Source of the DNA: Montifringilla adamsi
Lineage: Eukaryota; Chordata; Aves; Passeriformes; Passeridae
Assembly (NCBI GenBank): GCA_017590115.1
Contig: JAGGNK010006448.1
Location: 3,883,589-3,947,588, forward strand
Length of the DNA: 64,000 nucleotides
Reading direction: 5' to 3'
How positions within the stretch are numbered: the stretch's first letter is position 1; every line of letters starts with the position of its first letter. The notes below the pieces were generated by a model. That model saw only the letters and a list, made by a program, of their open reading frames with translations, ran no database searches and had not been told where the DNA came from. Of the stretch, positions 12,461 to 26,923 are shown one piece after another. The position numbers and the translations under genes are program-made.

Positions 12461-15071
12461 GCATATTTCTTGCCCAGTTTTGTTTTATCCCGGAACACTT
12501 TAAAGGTCTATTTTTTCTTTCATGAAAAGCAAAAACAAGTGGTGAACCATGACAAATTTTTGTTTGACAGCCAGTCCTATTTAACAACCTATAGAGCCCA
12601 TTTGCTGATCACTTCCAGTGCTATCCATAGAGGCATCTGAGAATTAACATGGTGTCTTTCTCCAGGTAAAGCTCTTAATTATCCTTTCTAAGCTTATGCT
12701 ATGCTTTCACACCTGTAGGGAAAAAACCTTCCTGCAAAAGAGGTTTCTTTGGCCTGATGTTAATATAGTCTGTGTAGCTCTAGTTTTGTTTAACTTGCAT
12801 GAGTCAATATAACACTATGTGTTAAAAGATCATGGTGTTTCCAAAATCTGGAGCTGGCATGATTTTTAGTCACACTTAGTTTGATCTTTTAAACTGCAGG
12901 AGCTGTCTGTCAAAGGGTAGATTTCAGTTGTACCCCACTGCTATCTTCTTGAGTTTGAACTTTATGACATGACTAAACAGGAGTATTTTAAACTGAGGCA
13001 ATATGCACATCACATCCTACTAAGGTGCTTAATCCTTACTCTTTAAAAACCACAAATAATCACTTATAACTATCTCTGCAGAGGAAATCAGATTGATTGC
13101 ACTGTGTCCACATAGGAATGCCTCTGAATACCCCATATGCATGTCAGAATCCTCCCAGTTTCTGAGTGAAACATCAGGCATATTGTGACCATTTCCATGG
13201 TCAGAAAAGCCAGTAGATCTTCTGGATAGGGGCCAGAGTGTCTTCAAGCCCTGTCCTGAGGGAGCAGAGATACTGAAACTTAGGGTACTTAGGATGTAGC
13301 ACTAGGGTAGGTACAAGAAATGATTCTGAGGCCCAGAACCCTGATGATTCTCAACTATTGCTAGTTAGCTTCCTCCCTTTAGGCCTACCACTAAAACAAA
13401 CCTACTTGAAAGGGGACTGTCCCTAATCAGGAGAAATGCAAATTAGTTCCTGTCATTTGGCCGTGGTGAGCAGCTACACATTTTTTTTCCTTAATGGCTC
13501 TGAAGAAGCTGAAAATACTTGACAGCAGTATCTCAACAGGCTTTCTTCTTCCATAATTGCCACACAATTTTTCACTACAGTTACATTTTTATGTGATTTT
13601 GTATTATGTTGTTAAAATTTGCTACAATCTCCATGTTTCTCAAGAGGAAAAAGTATCTCCAATAATTATTTTTATCTGCCCAAATTTAAGTCCAAATATG
13701 TATTTTTAAGCTAGCATGATTGCTCAAGTAGTACATTGCAGATATAAAAATTCAGCATTAAAAGTTCGGACCACAGCTGAAAGTAAAAAAATTTAAGATA
13801 GATTGAAATACATTATAATAATGAAATATTACCATCTCACTCATGTTTCCATGTGTATCAATACCAGTTGTGCTGTATGCAAAAAAAACTCTGAAGGAAA
13901 AGCAGTTAAAATTGAAAAATCTGTTTTGTGAGCCGATAAGAACTTATAGATTATCTTTCAAGAAACAAGGATCAGACACCAATGTTCAAAGTAAAATTAA
14001 AAAAAAACAGAATTCAGTTTGCAGCAACAAAAAGATTGGACTATTTATCCACCATGTGAGATACAAAGTTGTGTTTTGTGTCAGGTACATACAGGTAGTG
14101 TGTGTACTTGTGATTGTGATTTGTGTGGAAACTGATCATGGGACAATTAAAAGATGAATTCTAAAAAACATATTAATTAATAAATTGATTGTTGCTTGAA
14201 TATCGGCCTAGTCAAGCTTCTTATTTATAACAACCAGTACTTCAACTAGTTCCTTCCTTATTTATATGGTCTTGCAGGTACTGAACATAATGAGGTCAGA
14301 AGCTGGGAAGAAAGAGAACGGTCCAAAAGTTCTAAAGTTTTTAAAAATGTATTTATTAAAAATAATCCTTATTCAGTTTGAGAGAGTTTACAGGTTTTGT
14401 AGACAGCCGTACCTTAGACGTCCATTTGGATCCATGAGTGCTCAGGGATAATGAAAGTTTTTGTATGGAATTGGAAAACCAAGAACTAAAGAATATGTGG
14501 GCAGTTCTAAATAATAGAATGCCACTTTTCAGAATTTGTGAGTAAAAACTTCAACACTTTCTTTCTGTATCTTTTTGCTCAACTCCTTAAATTGAATTTT
14601 TTTTTTTTGGTTGTTTTTTTGGCCAAGACTAACCCTGCACAGGCAGAAAATGGTGCTTTTTTTGTCCCCTGGCAGATAAAGAGATATTTTGCTCCCTAAA
14701 ACAGAGAACCTCTGGAAAAAAAAATCACACTATCTGAATTGAGAAGGTTAATGAAGAGTTGGAATTGGGAATTTGCAGACTGGGTCGAACTCAAGATATG
14801 AAATACCATTTGGAGCTGCTAGTTTTGTCCAGTGACCATCAGGGAGCCAAGGCTGGTTAAATTTGCCGCCTCTCTAAGCTCCCCAAAGTTCATTTGAAGA
14901 AATGCATCAATCTTGGCACACGGACCATGCTGCACATGATGCACATGGCTTTTCCTCCCTGGAACACCCAAGGCTTTGGAACAAGTCTGGGCAAAGGGCC
15001 CTGTGTGGTGGGAAAATGGGGAGCTCTCTCTGCCACTTCAGAAGAAACAGAAGTGAGGCAAGGAAAAAAAG
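12461..15071. other. AT-rich noncoding stretch
   Basis: No gene, RNA gene or dispersed repeat recognised. It has a few homopolymer runs (T-runs near 14,598-14,609). The open frames present are short and domain-free. Confidence 0.65.
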
Positions 15072-15119
15072 AAAAGTGCATTCCATCCTAGGACTGCAAC
15101 AAAAATGGAATGCACTTTT
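15072..15119. repeat. Perfect inverted repeat, 15-bp arms
   Basis: Arm 15,072-15,086 (AAAAGTGCATTCCAT) is exactly reverse-complementary to 15,105-15,119, separated by 18 nt. Pairing does not extend beyond the arms, so the stem is shorter than that of a typical microRNA precursor. Confidence 0.85.
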
Positions 15120-18100
15120 GATTGGAGCTTTGAAGTGGTATAAAATAACAACAGCATGGCTTGACTAGAGTGGGGTGAACTCTTCCAAGCAAATTACTTA
15201 TTTGGTGAGTCAAGTGCCATTTAATAATCAATAATCTTCCTCAGCTTGGTTGTTATTTGGTGATGTTTGACTACCCAAATGTATTTTATTGTATGGATTG
15301 GACAAATAGTCGTGCTTTACCTGTGCTCACAACTCACCATTATTTGCCTTTCATGATGTGTGTTTGAGCATCAAATTTTCACAATATGGTTTTTACCTTT
15401 TTATGAGTTGCCAAAAATTTTTCAGGAGGTGAAAGAGAATTGCTGATGTTCTGGTGAACGCTTACAATAAAGCGTTGTAGCCTTTCTATGACCATGTTCG
15501 CAGGAGAATATTATCCGACTTTCACCTTCTTCCAATTTCTCAGTAAAGCACAATATTTCTTAAAATTTCTTGTAGGAATCACAGTAAAAAGTGGTGAATT
15601 TTATTAGAGAATATTTGTAGTCTGAATCTGGCTTTGTCCACATTTATCTAGCTTGTTTTCATGCTAAACACTCTTCTGTAGTGTTTTCATTCTGATAATA
15701 TTTGTCTGATTTTAGTATTTCTTTCTAGCACAGCATCTTCCTTCATACGCTGTAATCTATGCCAAAAATGTCACACTTATATATTCTGTGGTTCTCCCCA
15801 AACTGCCTGCCTTTGTCTTGAAATACAAATGTTAGATCTGCAAAACCAGCTGCTTCCCGTGTTCCCAGACTCATCTAAGTACAACAATTCTATTAAAAAA
15901 ATTATATTTGATTTTACAGCTGTTTTCATAGCTAAAGATAGAATTATTGTATTTGTTAGAAGCTGTTTCTTTCTGAGCTCTCAATCCTTTATTGCCTTAA
16001 TTAATAGCCTTGAAATACACTCCATTATGGCAGAACATGCAGTCAGTCTGCAGATTATGCATTTTTATAAGTAAGGCATAAACCCTCTATTTTCTTTTTA
16101 AGAGCCATGATATTTGAGCCAAGGTGAATTACCAGCTTTTATCTGCATCTCTTGACTGCTGCTTAAGAGAATTAGTGGCACTGGTTAGCTTTGTGAGGAC
16201 AGCTAAGAGTAGCCAGATCAATTGCAACCCAGAGTCAGAAATCAATGAAACACGTCTCAGTAAATCTGACTGATCCTCGGGCCACTACAGAGTGCATTAT
16301 CCCAGTCTTACTCTGTTACAAGATTAGACCCAGAAATAATCATAAGTGAGATTCTCTCTGCTCTTTTAAAACACTCTTTACAGTCCTATTGCTCTTCTGT
16401 GGTAAGGAAACTTCAGAGACAGACACAGTGAGAGCAATACCACCACGCAAATGAAAGAGACTTCACCCTCTAGGTCATCACCCTGAGAGGAAGACAAAGT
16501 ACCATTTCAGTCCTGTCTGCAAAGAAGAGGTTAAAAAAATTTGAAATTGTAGACATGGTGTTTTCTTAACTTGAAACAGAAACGCACATGCTGCATAGAG
16601 GGTCAAACCTCCGGACAGAGTCAGTGAAACCTTCACTAAATTTAACACAGTTACTTCAATTTACTGACGATTGGGATCTCCCCAGAATGTTGCTAAGGGG
16701 CTGTTTGTAGAAGCCTGCATACCTTTTGAGACTTCAGCTTTGTTCTCAACAACCACAGGCTCTGAATACCCTTCAGAAAGTGAAGTGGAGGAAAAAAATT
16801 GCTCTTAATCTAATTTGCGGTATATTTTTTATAGAAGGGCTGCACATAGTTGAGCAGAGCAAAGCTCATGCCTGCTGTGCAGTGAGGGCTAACCTGTGCC
16901 ACGAGGACAGAGCCTCCAGTGAAAGTTGCATATCCTATGAGTTCTTCTGATTTGGCGCTCTGGGAATGTGTGAGCAGCTGCTCTGCTCTGACTACATAAC
17001 AACAGTGCAGCAACTGCAACGATACAGCCCAGGTGAGTGGGCAGGCAAACCCATCAACTCATACACAAAAATTCGGTGGGAAAGGTGAGAAAAACTGAGG
17101 CAGGTGATCAAAAAGAAATACTGGGCTGTTAAATGGTGCAGGATATCACCTTGATGAAAGCTGTACTGGAAGGCATGTAAAATTACTGGGTTGTGCAGTT
17201 AAGAGTCAAATGCCAAAAAGGTTTTGTGAGGTGATAGAGGTGTCAAACCTCTACACTCTTCTAACAAGAAAAGCTACTTCAGCAAAATACTCACACCTGT
17301 CTGATTGGAAAATTGTATATTTATTTTTGGATGCTAGAGCATCCATAAACACCACTGTAATCAATGAAAGCAGACGAGACAGCAGGAGCGTAGTTATGTT
17401 TCACACTGTTCTGCTTAGTGGCTCAATACACATACACAGGACTGAGTGTGCACAGGATGTCCATGTTCATAAACAAGAGTAAAGAACATTTGTTAAAGCT
17501 CCCCTCCCCCAATCTCTTGCCATCTCTGCTTAACAAACATATTAATTTAATGAATACAAATTACTGCTAGAATGACATAGTCTATGCTTAAAAAAATGTT
17601 GACATATTTTGTTACCTGATATGCAGAGATTGATAAAAATAGCTATTAACTTTGGAATGACAATACAATGTGGAGTTTATTAAATGAAGAAATACAACAA
17701 CATTACTTTTATGTACTGTGAATTCATTTCCATAGTTAAGGATTAGCAATAAGAAGCTCTCAATATGGAATCAGAGACTGCCAGCATGGGTGCAATAAAC
17801 TTTTCAGAATGGTTCATAAGATTATACTAATTAGGGATAATCTAATTTGAACAATTTTTATCTTCTCAAAAAGTAATATGATGTCACTCTATGGGAAGAG
17901 TCACTACCCGGGCTCCAGGGATATACTAAAAAAACTACACATGTTATCTGTAATATTAAAAATTACGGTTGATCCACGAGACAGTCTTAGATCTACCCTT
18001 CTCCTCTCAAAAGATCCACCATATAGACTGTTAAGCCCCCATAATTATCTCCCCTACTTGTGACAAGCATGGGCTAATCAGTCTCTGAGGGAGTTTTCCT

Positions 18101-18236
18101 GCGGATCATTGAGAAGCGTGTGTATGCTTCACATTGCTTATCAAGCTATTTTGTACGCAGTATCACATAAGAGCTGACAAAAGTTCATTATCCTCATATG
18201 GACTAGAATGACTCCAAATTAGGAAAAAGGGACAAG
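15120..18236. other. Noncoding stretch, no gene seen
   Basis: Unique, mostly AT-rich DNA. A good splice-donor-like word (CAG|GTGAGT) lies at 17,030-17,038, but I see no acceptor and conserved open frame that would make an exon with it. No repeat family recognised. Confidence 0.6.
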
Positions 18237-18287
18237 CTTTTTTCCCCCCCATTCCCTTTCTACTTTCCTTCTTTTCCCTTTTTTTCC
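18237..18287 (+). repeat. Polypyrimidine tract
   Basis: About 51 nt of C and T on the + strand, interrupted only by A at 18,251 and 18,262. Low-complexity tract that includes a run of seven C. Confidence 0.85.
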
Positions 18288-21200
18288 AAAAGACAAAAAA
18301 AAATAATATCACTAGCTTGCATTGCAACAAAGACCTTAGCTAAGAAAAAAGCAAGCTAGGTTCTAGCAGACTTTAATCCCATATTAAAAGATTAGAAAAA
18401 ACATCTGAAGAAATCAGAGATAGTCTAATTGAGGTTCTCGCCTTTAATCCTGTGAGTAGACTCCCCCTTGGATACCAGGATCTGTCAGTGCATAGTCTTG
18501 GGAATTCTCTAAGGAAAAATAAACCACAAGAAATGGACATACAACACACTCTCTCACATTTAAACAGAGAAAGAAAGAAAAAAATCTGAGAGATGGCAAT
18601 ATCAAACATAACCTCTCCCAAGAAAGAGGAAAAAAAATCAGTTACAATATAAAATGAAAACAAAAAAGCAAATGAGAAGAACCACAGTTATTTTGGAAGT
18701 TCTTTGATAACACCTGCAAATGTAACCCAAAAGGATATAATCTGCCTTGGTTCTGCTTTCCTCATCCAGATCAAAATGCCATTTGTATTACGTCTTTGCT
18801 TTTTAGTTTTCTGGCAATTGTATTTCCATTCAACTAACTGCAATATAAAGGTATTAAAAATGAATCTTTGAATTAGTCCTTTAGAATGATGCTTAAAATA
18901 AACTATAGAGTAACCAGAGCCCAAAGGAAAATTAGACAGAAGATTAGTATTCATTTGTGTTTGTCTGGCAAATAAGATGTATACAAAGACAGATATTCAT
19001 AAAAATTCACTACAACATCAAGCCAAACTTTTCTATATTAAGAATTTTTAAATGAAGATACATTTCATAAGGGGGAAAAGACAAAACCAATAACATTAAG
19101 CTGCAATTCTCTAGTTTGCATTAGTTTGAAAGCGAGTGACCAGTATGGCAGATCTATCCATTTGATTCAATTTGAATTCAGACACTTGCAAATGTATTTC
19201 ATTGTTTAAAAACTGTTCTGCCTTGCTTTATGTTTTCTTTTCCATGTTTGCTAATCCATTTCCCTAGCAGCAGGGTTAAACATATTGTTTTAATTGGCTA
19301 TTACATTGTGGACACATAGAAATGCATTGTGTTGACAGCTAGCTATTTGAAGTTTTAGCAAAGTGAAAATTAAGGAACTCTTTGTAACAGGTCAAATGTA
19401 ATGGCAGTGTGTTAATTTGACCAAAGCTGAAAGAGTCAGATTTTAGGGTTGTGTTTTCAGGCTGTATATTTGAGCAAACACATAGAAGATAAATAGAGTG
19501 AAAGATGAAAAACAAAATCATAAAAGAAAACAATCAGAAGGTACTTCAGCATGAAAAATCAAGGTAACACTGCAAGCAGATGCAATAAACATAAAAGAGG
19601 TTTGGGACTGTTATTTTTATTGCATGGAAAATTACTGTGATTCATTGTTCTAAATTATGTAAAGATATATAGATAATGGAATTATGAACTGTATAAACAT
19701 AAATGGGTTTGCCTTCCATTCAACATATCCTATATTAATATAAATCAGGGTTAAATCACTGTAAGTTCAGAAAAATTTCTTTTATTTCCTCTATAAATTA
19801 GTTCAAGACATGAGAATGTCGTTCTGAAAATTTTAATATACAATTTAATATTTTATTAACAATGTTTAAGAAAAAGATTCATATGTTTCAGTATTCTGGT
19901 TATAAGGCACTACAAAATGTGATAGGAATCACTGTAAGACAGCAAGTTCCTGTGGCTTGGCATAAAGACCATGAACAAATTTAAAAAATCTAATGTTCTT
20001 AGTATTTTAAAATTAATTACATCAGTGGGGGGAAAAAACTCTAAAAGTGCCTGATCCAGCATGGCTGGCATTGGCAGACTTTGTTTTTTTATGGAGAGCA
20101 TTGTCTGTGTGAGATGTATAAGAAGTGACACTGCAGAGTTGGAGAACAACAGCGCCCAAACCCCAGGTCTCCAAGAACCTCGTGGATAAGCTGAGTACCT
20201 TAAACTGACATTGAATTAAACAAGAGTGGAAAGTGCTGGACATGCATTGAATTCAAGAGTAGTTGAGTTTCTCAGCACTTTGACAGATCAAGACCCAAAT
20301 TTTTGTTTTGTCTTTTATAACAAACAATGCCTCAAGGCAAGTACATACAGTAGGAATTTTGCATAAAGTTAATTGTTCACTATACATAAAAACGACTCCT
20401 TAGTTTTAATGAGGCTCAGACACACACTGACCCAGTCACATTATTTTCTGGTATGTGGGCTTGGTATTATCAACAGTACAAACTAATTTGGAGTAAGATT
20501 TTTTTCCTCTCATCTTAAGAAAGATTTGATAGGAACTAAGACAATGCAGGGCTGCATTAATTCTGCAAGGGGAGTGGGACAGAACATTGTGCCTTGGTGG
20601 TTGCAGCAGATACCATGCATTTTAATGCATTTTACTGTAATATTTTCTTGCAAGTTGTGCGAAAGGCATCCAGGTTTTCTTGCACAAATCAAACAAAGAA
20701 TAAACATAGTGAACATTTTAGGTGAAGCAGTGAGAGATATAATTTGTTAGCATTTGATCAAAGATTTCTGTAACATTTTTGCTTGCTATACAGTGCTAAA
20801 GTAACAGGCATATTTAATCTTATTACAGCATGCATATTCAGATATATTTTTGCATTGGCACTAATAAATCTTTGGACAAGTTTCTTACAGGAATGTAGAG
20901 AAAACAAGCAAATTTATAATGAACTTGTAATTCCTTTGGAGAGTTTGATAGCCTTTTCAAATAGCTTGCTTCAACATGGTGTATTATTCAAAATCCTCCC
21001 TGCAATGATACTTAAGATCAATGACTTCAAACTGATATTAGGTAGTTGGGACGAAAACCCTCTGTGCATGGTATAATTCTATTAAATGAGAAACTAATTA
21101 AATAACACATACAACAGACTCCAAAAGCAGATGTTTATGATTACAGAACACGTGATAATGTTGGATGGTGTGTGAAGAGGAGAAAAGAGCAGACTCTGAT

Positions 21201-24200
21201 CTAAGATGCCTACACTTATTGGTTCTATTGGAATGTCCTCTATCAAGGCACGGAATTGAATCTATATGTGGCAGAAGCATGACTCCTAGGGAAGTGGCTC
21301 TAGCACTGTGACTGTTCTTTGCTTCTGTTCAGTTTAAATGAATATTCCTTTTTGCCTTTTTCTAGGCTTTGATCCATTGATTAGGAGGCATTATAGCTTT
21401 TTTATTGAAGAAGAACCATTACCGTAGGACTGCTTTTGGTTTTCAGATCATGAGGAAGTTTGTTTAATCAGAGCACAACTTCTGAGAGTGGGACATACTA
21501 GATTTAAGTACCACATCAATGATGCATGAAGTCAAGAGATTTTAAAAACTTACCCTATAGCATGTGAAATTTTGCTTGACAACCTTTAAGGCTAATGCAG
21601 ATAAAAGTAGAGATATAGTGACTTGAATGTATATCTGAGTTACTAGTTTTTGCAGGGGTGTTTTCGGCATAGATTGCATTTTCTTATGTGGCTCTAAGTC
21701 GCAAACATTTAGTGGTAAGAACTAGTGATGAAAATGGCTAACTGATCTTACACTAACATATATGTGGTTAAAAATATATATATTTGAACATATGCATAGT
21801 TATGTGCTTGAAAAGATATATTTTATATTTCTTTTTTATATAATCTTGGTGTGTCAGAGTAATTTTTGAATACAATAAATCCTCCCATAGGAAAATTTGA
21901 ATCAGTGCAAATTCATTATTTCTAAAGATTTCTTTTGAAAAAAATCCATTCTTTCCTATCAAGTGAACAGTTTGAGAGGGAAGACTGATAGATTAACCTG
22001 GTTCACCCCCTTTGCTCTTCTCCTTTGACTTTTAATTGTACAGACTCACAGGCTTTTACTCATTCGAGGAAACTGGTTTTGAAAACATTCCCGTGTGTTA
22101 GAAGAGAAAACTCAGCTCAAGCCATTCATTTTTTCTCCATCAAGACTACCTATAATTATCCCAATTTGTTCTTTGTCTTTGAAATTGCTTTCTTTCATAG
22201 AAATCAGGCCCGTTCTTAACACTAATGAATTTTCTGCTGAGTCCTATTTGATTGCACAGATAAGAGTTCTAATCTTTTAATAATGAAAAAAAGGGGACAA
22301 GAATGCTTAAAAATGACTGTTTATCTGGTGAGAAGTTACCAATACTCTTCTCTCGCAAGAGTGAAAGTCAGAAAAGGGTTTTTCTCTCTACTAGAGTAAT
22401 TTCTGGAGATCCAATATACTCTTCCCATTTGGCTTAGATCAGATCCTGCTTGTTGTTTTATGTCAAGTAGTAGATGGAAGTTTATGGTGTGAAAAAAAAA
22501 ATAGAGAAAACCTCGACAGATATCTTTGTTAAATATTTTATAAAGATGTCAGTGTTATGCATCTGCCTGTTTTCTTTCGTCTCCAAATTAATAAAATTAA
22601 ATGTAGCTTTCTTAAAGAGATACCTTCAGAAGTAGGAAAAATCTGTAAAGCCCTTATCGAAATGATTTTCATATGTCTAAGAGACTTTTAATAATGAAAT
22701 TCCCAAAGAGTTTAGCCTTCAGGACACTCTGTCTTTTGAACAATTTAGTCATGTTTCACTGGCCATAAATTGAACCCTTGATTTCAAATTTGGGTTATCA
22801 AAATATTCCTAAAGTGATCAATATTGCAAGTACAACATTATGCCTCACGGTCTGTTTGGTTTTAATTGATAGGGGATAGACATATTAAACTTTGATTTAA
22901 TATTTATAAATATTACAATTTTTCCATTTCTGCTTCCAAAGGATGTCCTTCCTAGAGGCTACGGCCTCACTGAACTTCTTCTGCAGCCACGTGTGGTCTG
23001 ACTCCTCTCACTGTAACTACCACTAATTTGTTAGGGGAACCTGGATAATCAGCTTGTGCTCCTGAGAGTGTTTTGTACAGGTGTTTGCCCATGGAAACTC
23101 TGGCTGATTCTCAGTGGGATGGTGCATTTGGAACAAAGCACCAGCAAGCCACAAAGGCAGGACAATACAAATCAGTGTCACCCCTTGGCCAAACCTGTGT
23201 CTAAGTGAGGCAGCATTGCACCAACACAGTGTCCTCGTGCTTAGCTCTGGAGTTAACTCACTTGCAGCTGGACAGGGATTATTTTATTGCAGTTCATAGG
23301 CACAGCTAATCAAAAATGAGTGTGTATGGACCAAGAGATATCATCTTCACTCTGATGTTTTTGAAAGGCTAGGTATTGAGATTAATTAATAACAAGGAAA
23401 GTCCTCTATAAGAGTGTGGACTATCAGCAAGGGTACATAAAACAAGTCCCTGAACATTATATGAACTCACTGTTCCTAATAGCTTGACCTAATAAAGCTC
23501 ACAGCCTAGATATTGTACACAGGTGTAGCCCCAGAAAGGGAGAACTCAGCAGATAAGGATCAGTAGAAACACAGCTACTATTTTTTTCTCTGAAGAAAAA
23601 TCAATATTATGGAGTTTATTCCTTCTTCTGCTTTAGTACCTAGGTTCAGAGTTAGAAGCACTAATTCCCGTACTTCAAAATGTTCTGAAGTTTCCTTCAC
23701 ATACTTTTCCAAAGATGAACTTTTACCTAGTGCTGTGTGAAATCATTCCTTATTCCACTGAAATGTGAAAGTGCACCCAGAAAAGTCATAGAGAAAAGTA
23801 AAAACCCAGACTTGTTTAAAGAAGAGAGGCTTGAGTTTTGCACACACCTGACTTGACTTTCTTACAACTTCTGACTGTTGATTTTGCTATTTATTTGTGA
23901 ACAATGATATCTATTTTCCATTGCCATTTTGCCCATTACATATTTATTGAAGGATTTTACTTCTTTGTTATCTCAATGTTTAATCATTTAAATTTTATTG
24001 CTCTCATTTTAACTGAATTTTCTTTTGTCAGAATGAGACAAATATGTATTTTAACAAGTTTATCAATTTAATTGTTTAGATGATAGGCTTTCTTTTTAGG
24101 AAATTATAGACATTAATAAAATTTTATTAAATAAAATAAAACTAGAAAATTTCTTTCTTTTCATTCTTTATGCTGCCAGCATTTAGCATCTTGTGAATAT

Positions 24201-24904
24201 TCCATTTGCTTATAGATTTGTAAATTATTTTTCATGTATGTAATTGACTTTGTAACTGTAGCTATGGAGCTTGCAAAATACTCCACCATCTAAATACTAA
24301 TGCAGTTAAAAGGAAAGTGTAGTTCCTTAGAAAATTACACACCTAATTATTTTTTGGTGCTCCATGCCTAATGATTTTTTTGGCTATAAGCAGATGTCCT
24401 CAAAGATGCAACAGGAATAGTGGATTAAAAATGGCTCATTTTGCATTATTGGAGCAGTACTGAAGTTTTAAGAAGCCACACCAGAATTGTGTAAAGCTGA
24501 AGCTTATATTCATTATTTGTATACATTGGACAGCAGGAGAAGTAAAAGACCCACACAAAAACTTTGATAGCCTGTGCAATTGTCTGCACTCGTGTCTTTT
24601 TGCAAGACTATGGTGATTGGTGGGCTAAGTACTCCAAAAATCATGTGTGCTGTTTTCAGAAATTTTGCAGAACAGGAGGAATGTATAAAAGCTGCATTTT
24701 TTAAAGTGTCTTTCACTTTTCTCTGTCCTCTTTACAGGCAAGGAGTTTCTCTTTCTGTGTCAGATAAGGGCTATTCTTTCTTGTATATTTCTAAGTTTCT
24801 TTTCATTCATCCTTTCCCCATTTTTCATCCTGAAAGGACAAGTCACTGTTACAAGAAGTCCCCTACTGTGCTTGCTTAGACAAGAATATTTCAGTGTTCA
24901 GTGT
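18288..24904. other. AT-rich noncoding stretch
   Basis: No gene or dispersed repeat recognised over about 6.6 kb. Around 22,960-23,300 the GC content is higher, with a CACGTG E-box near 22,989, but the segment matches no family I know and has no open frame with a domain. The rest is AT-rich with short A and T runs. Confidence 0.6.
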
Positions 24905-24946
24905 CTTGGTTAACCTGTTCAGGTTAACCTGAACAGGTTAACCAAG
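24905..24946. repeat. Perfect 42-bp palindrome with no spacer
   Basis: Positions 24,905-24,925 are exactly reverse-complementary to 24,926-24,946, with no loop. The palindrome contains the self-complementary octamer GGTTAACC three times, separated by TGTTCA and TGAACA. Symmetry stops abruptly on both sides (T before, G after). Such a sequence can extrude as a cruciform or fold as a hairpin. I know of no named element it belongs to. Confidence 0.95.
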
Positions 24947-25120
24947 GAGACTATCATGTGTGCCAAATGGCCTGGAAATTTTTAAAGAGAAAAATGAATG
25001 GTAAGGTTGAAAGATGAAAGAAGAAAATAATATTTGAACTACTTTTTCTAATGCTTCTAGTGAAGATGTTTCGTCTCCTAAAACTGTAGTTGAGGGAATA
25101 TTTGAATCTCAAGCCACAAT

Positions 25121-25166
25121 GTCTTCAGAAAGGATGCACACAACGTGTTCAGAAAGGATGCACACA
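25121..25166 (+). repeat. Tandem duplication, 24-bp unit
   Basis: TTCAGAAAGGATGCACACA occurs at 25,124-25,142 and again at 25,148-25,166, giving two tandem copies of a 24-bp unit. Short local duplication. Confidence 0.9.
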
Positions 25167-26897
25167 TATGATATACCATAATACTCCCTGGTACGTATTG
25201 TTTCCTCTTATGCTTGTAAATTCCACCTCAATGGAGTTTCTACATTTGTGACATGCAAATGCAGCAATCTACAAGCCTTGTTTGCTTGTGCCCCAGTAGG
25301 CTTTTGCTCTTCTGGTTCTTTCACCAGATCATCTTTAACATTTCCATCAAATTGATGGGAATTGAAGCTTTTTCATTTCACCTTGGTGGCTCTGAATTCC
25401 TTAGATCTGACTGCCTGTCTCATGATGCTGCTTTCTAATATAGTACCTACTGCTCACTTTGATGCATCTTCCTTCCAGCTTTCCATGTGTTTGGAATGCT
25501 TTTCTTGTGTACATACTTTCTTTCCTACTGGAGCCTTTTACTTGTAACCCTTGCTGTCTTTCTTAGTAACCTTCCTCCTTTTAGAGCCCTTCTCAAAACA
25601 TTTTTCTTCTCTGTATGACAGCTGAAAATGTATGGAAAATACCACAGATTTGGAACTGTACAAGGATATCTATCTGAGCTAAATCATCACCTTCCTGACA
25701 CTGTCACTTGGGATAGGAACATCTCAACAGAAGGAGACATCTGAAACAATTCAGATGAATTGCAGGCTAGAAATGCCCTTTTCTTTGCAGGGGTGTAAAA
25801 GGGAGCCCAGGGTCACTACAGATCCATATACTGTAGTCAGAAAATTTACAGAAGAACATTCTCAGCATATGTATCCACATAGTAACTAAGTCCTGCACTT
25901 AGTTGTTTAAATAACTGTGAACATACGCATAAGGCTATTCACAAAAGTGCAGATCTAAGGGAATATTGACCTTTTTTTTGCTAAACATGCAAATATAAAC
26001 GAATAAAAATTAAAATACAAAAAGGGGAAAGTTTAACTTTTCTTTCTCATCTATCTATGCTATGTTAGAGAGACCTTATATTTCTTTTACTCTCTGAGTT
26101 GAAAGCCAGGGGTGAAGAAATGAAGACCTGAGGAAGTCTGGTGTAAATAAGAGGAAAATTGTGTCCACATCCTTAATTTGATGCTGAAACTATTTTTCTG
26201 AATGCTATAATCTGCAAAATAATTGAACACTTACAACAATGCAATTGTCTTCTGCATTATTCTTATTACTATTTCCACTGGTTTAATGACTGGAGATGTT
26301 TTGTGTGTTCTGCATGTTACTGAAGAATGAGGAAAAAAAGTTTGACTTTGTAGAAAAATGTAACAATTTTATATAATGAAAATGGCAACTGGAAAGGATA
26401 TCCAGCTAGTCGCAAAGAGCAATTGAAACACAATATTTCTTAGGGAAGGTGTAATTTTACAAATCGGTAAAGGCATTTTTTCTCAGTCAAAAGATTTCTC
26501 TGTTTGAAATTCTGAAATGCTTGATTAATGAAGCAATGATAGAATTCAGAAAATCAGTTTCATTGTGTTTTTAAGGAAAATATTGCCTTATGGGTATTAT
26601 TAAATTGATCGATAAAGCTGTATCTAATTCAGTTCTTGAAACTTCAGGTTTAGCAATTTATGCCATTAAAGTTATAGACCCACCACAAAGTAAAATTATA
26701 GAGTAAAATTAATTATTAATTTAGGGCCTAGAGATTATAGAAATCTAAATTGAAGATATTCTTAATATTAATGTTTAGATAACAGGATACACTGTAATTC
26801 CTTGTGTATTTAGCTGAAAAATTTAGAAACAGCTTAACAATACAATTTTCAAGAAATGAGTTGCAATTTACGTTAGGATATCTGTCTCAGGAGCTAA

Positions 26898-26923
26898 CAT
26901 TTGATCAATCCATTTGATCAATC
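26898..26923 (+). repeat. Perfect tandem duplication, 13-bp unit
   Basis: CATTTGATCAATC is present twice back to back (26,898-26,910 and 26,911-26,923). Each unit contains the TGATCA palindrome. Confidence 0.9.

Noticed and set aside
15072..15119. MicroRNA precursor
   Set aside because: The stem is only 15 bp and does not extend; the 41,144 hairpin (17 bp) and the 24,905 palindrome (21-bp arms with no loop) also lack the usual imperfect stem of about 30 bp.
17030..17038. Strong splice donor CAG|GTGAGT
   Set aside because: No matching acceptor plus open frame upstream with recognisable coding content. Such words occur by chance in 64 kb. The same applies to the one at 39,418-39,427.
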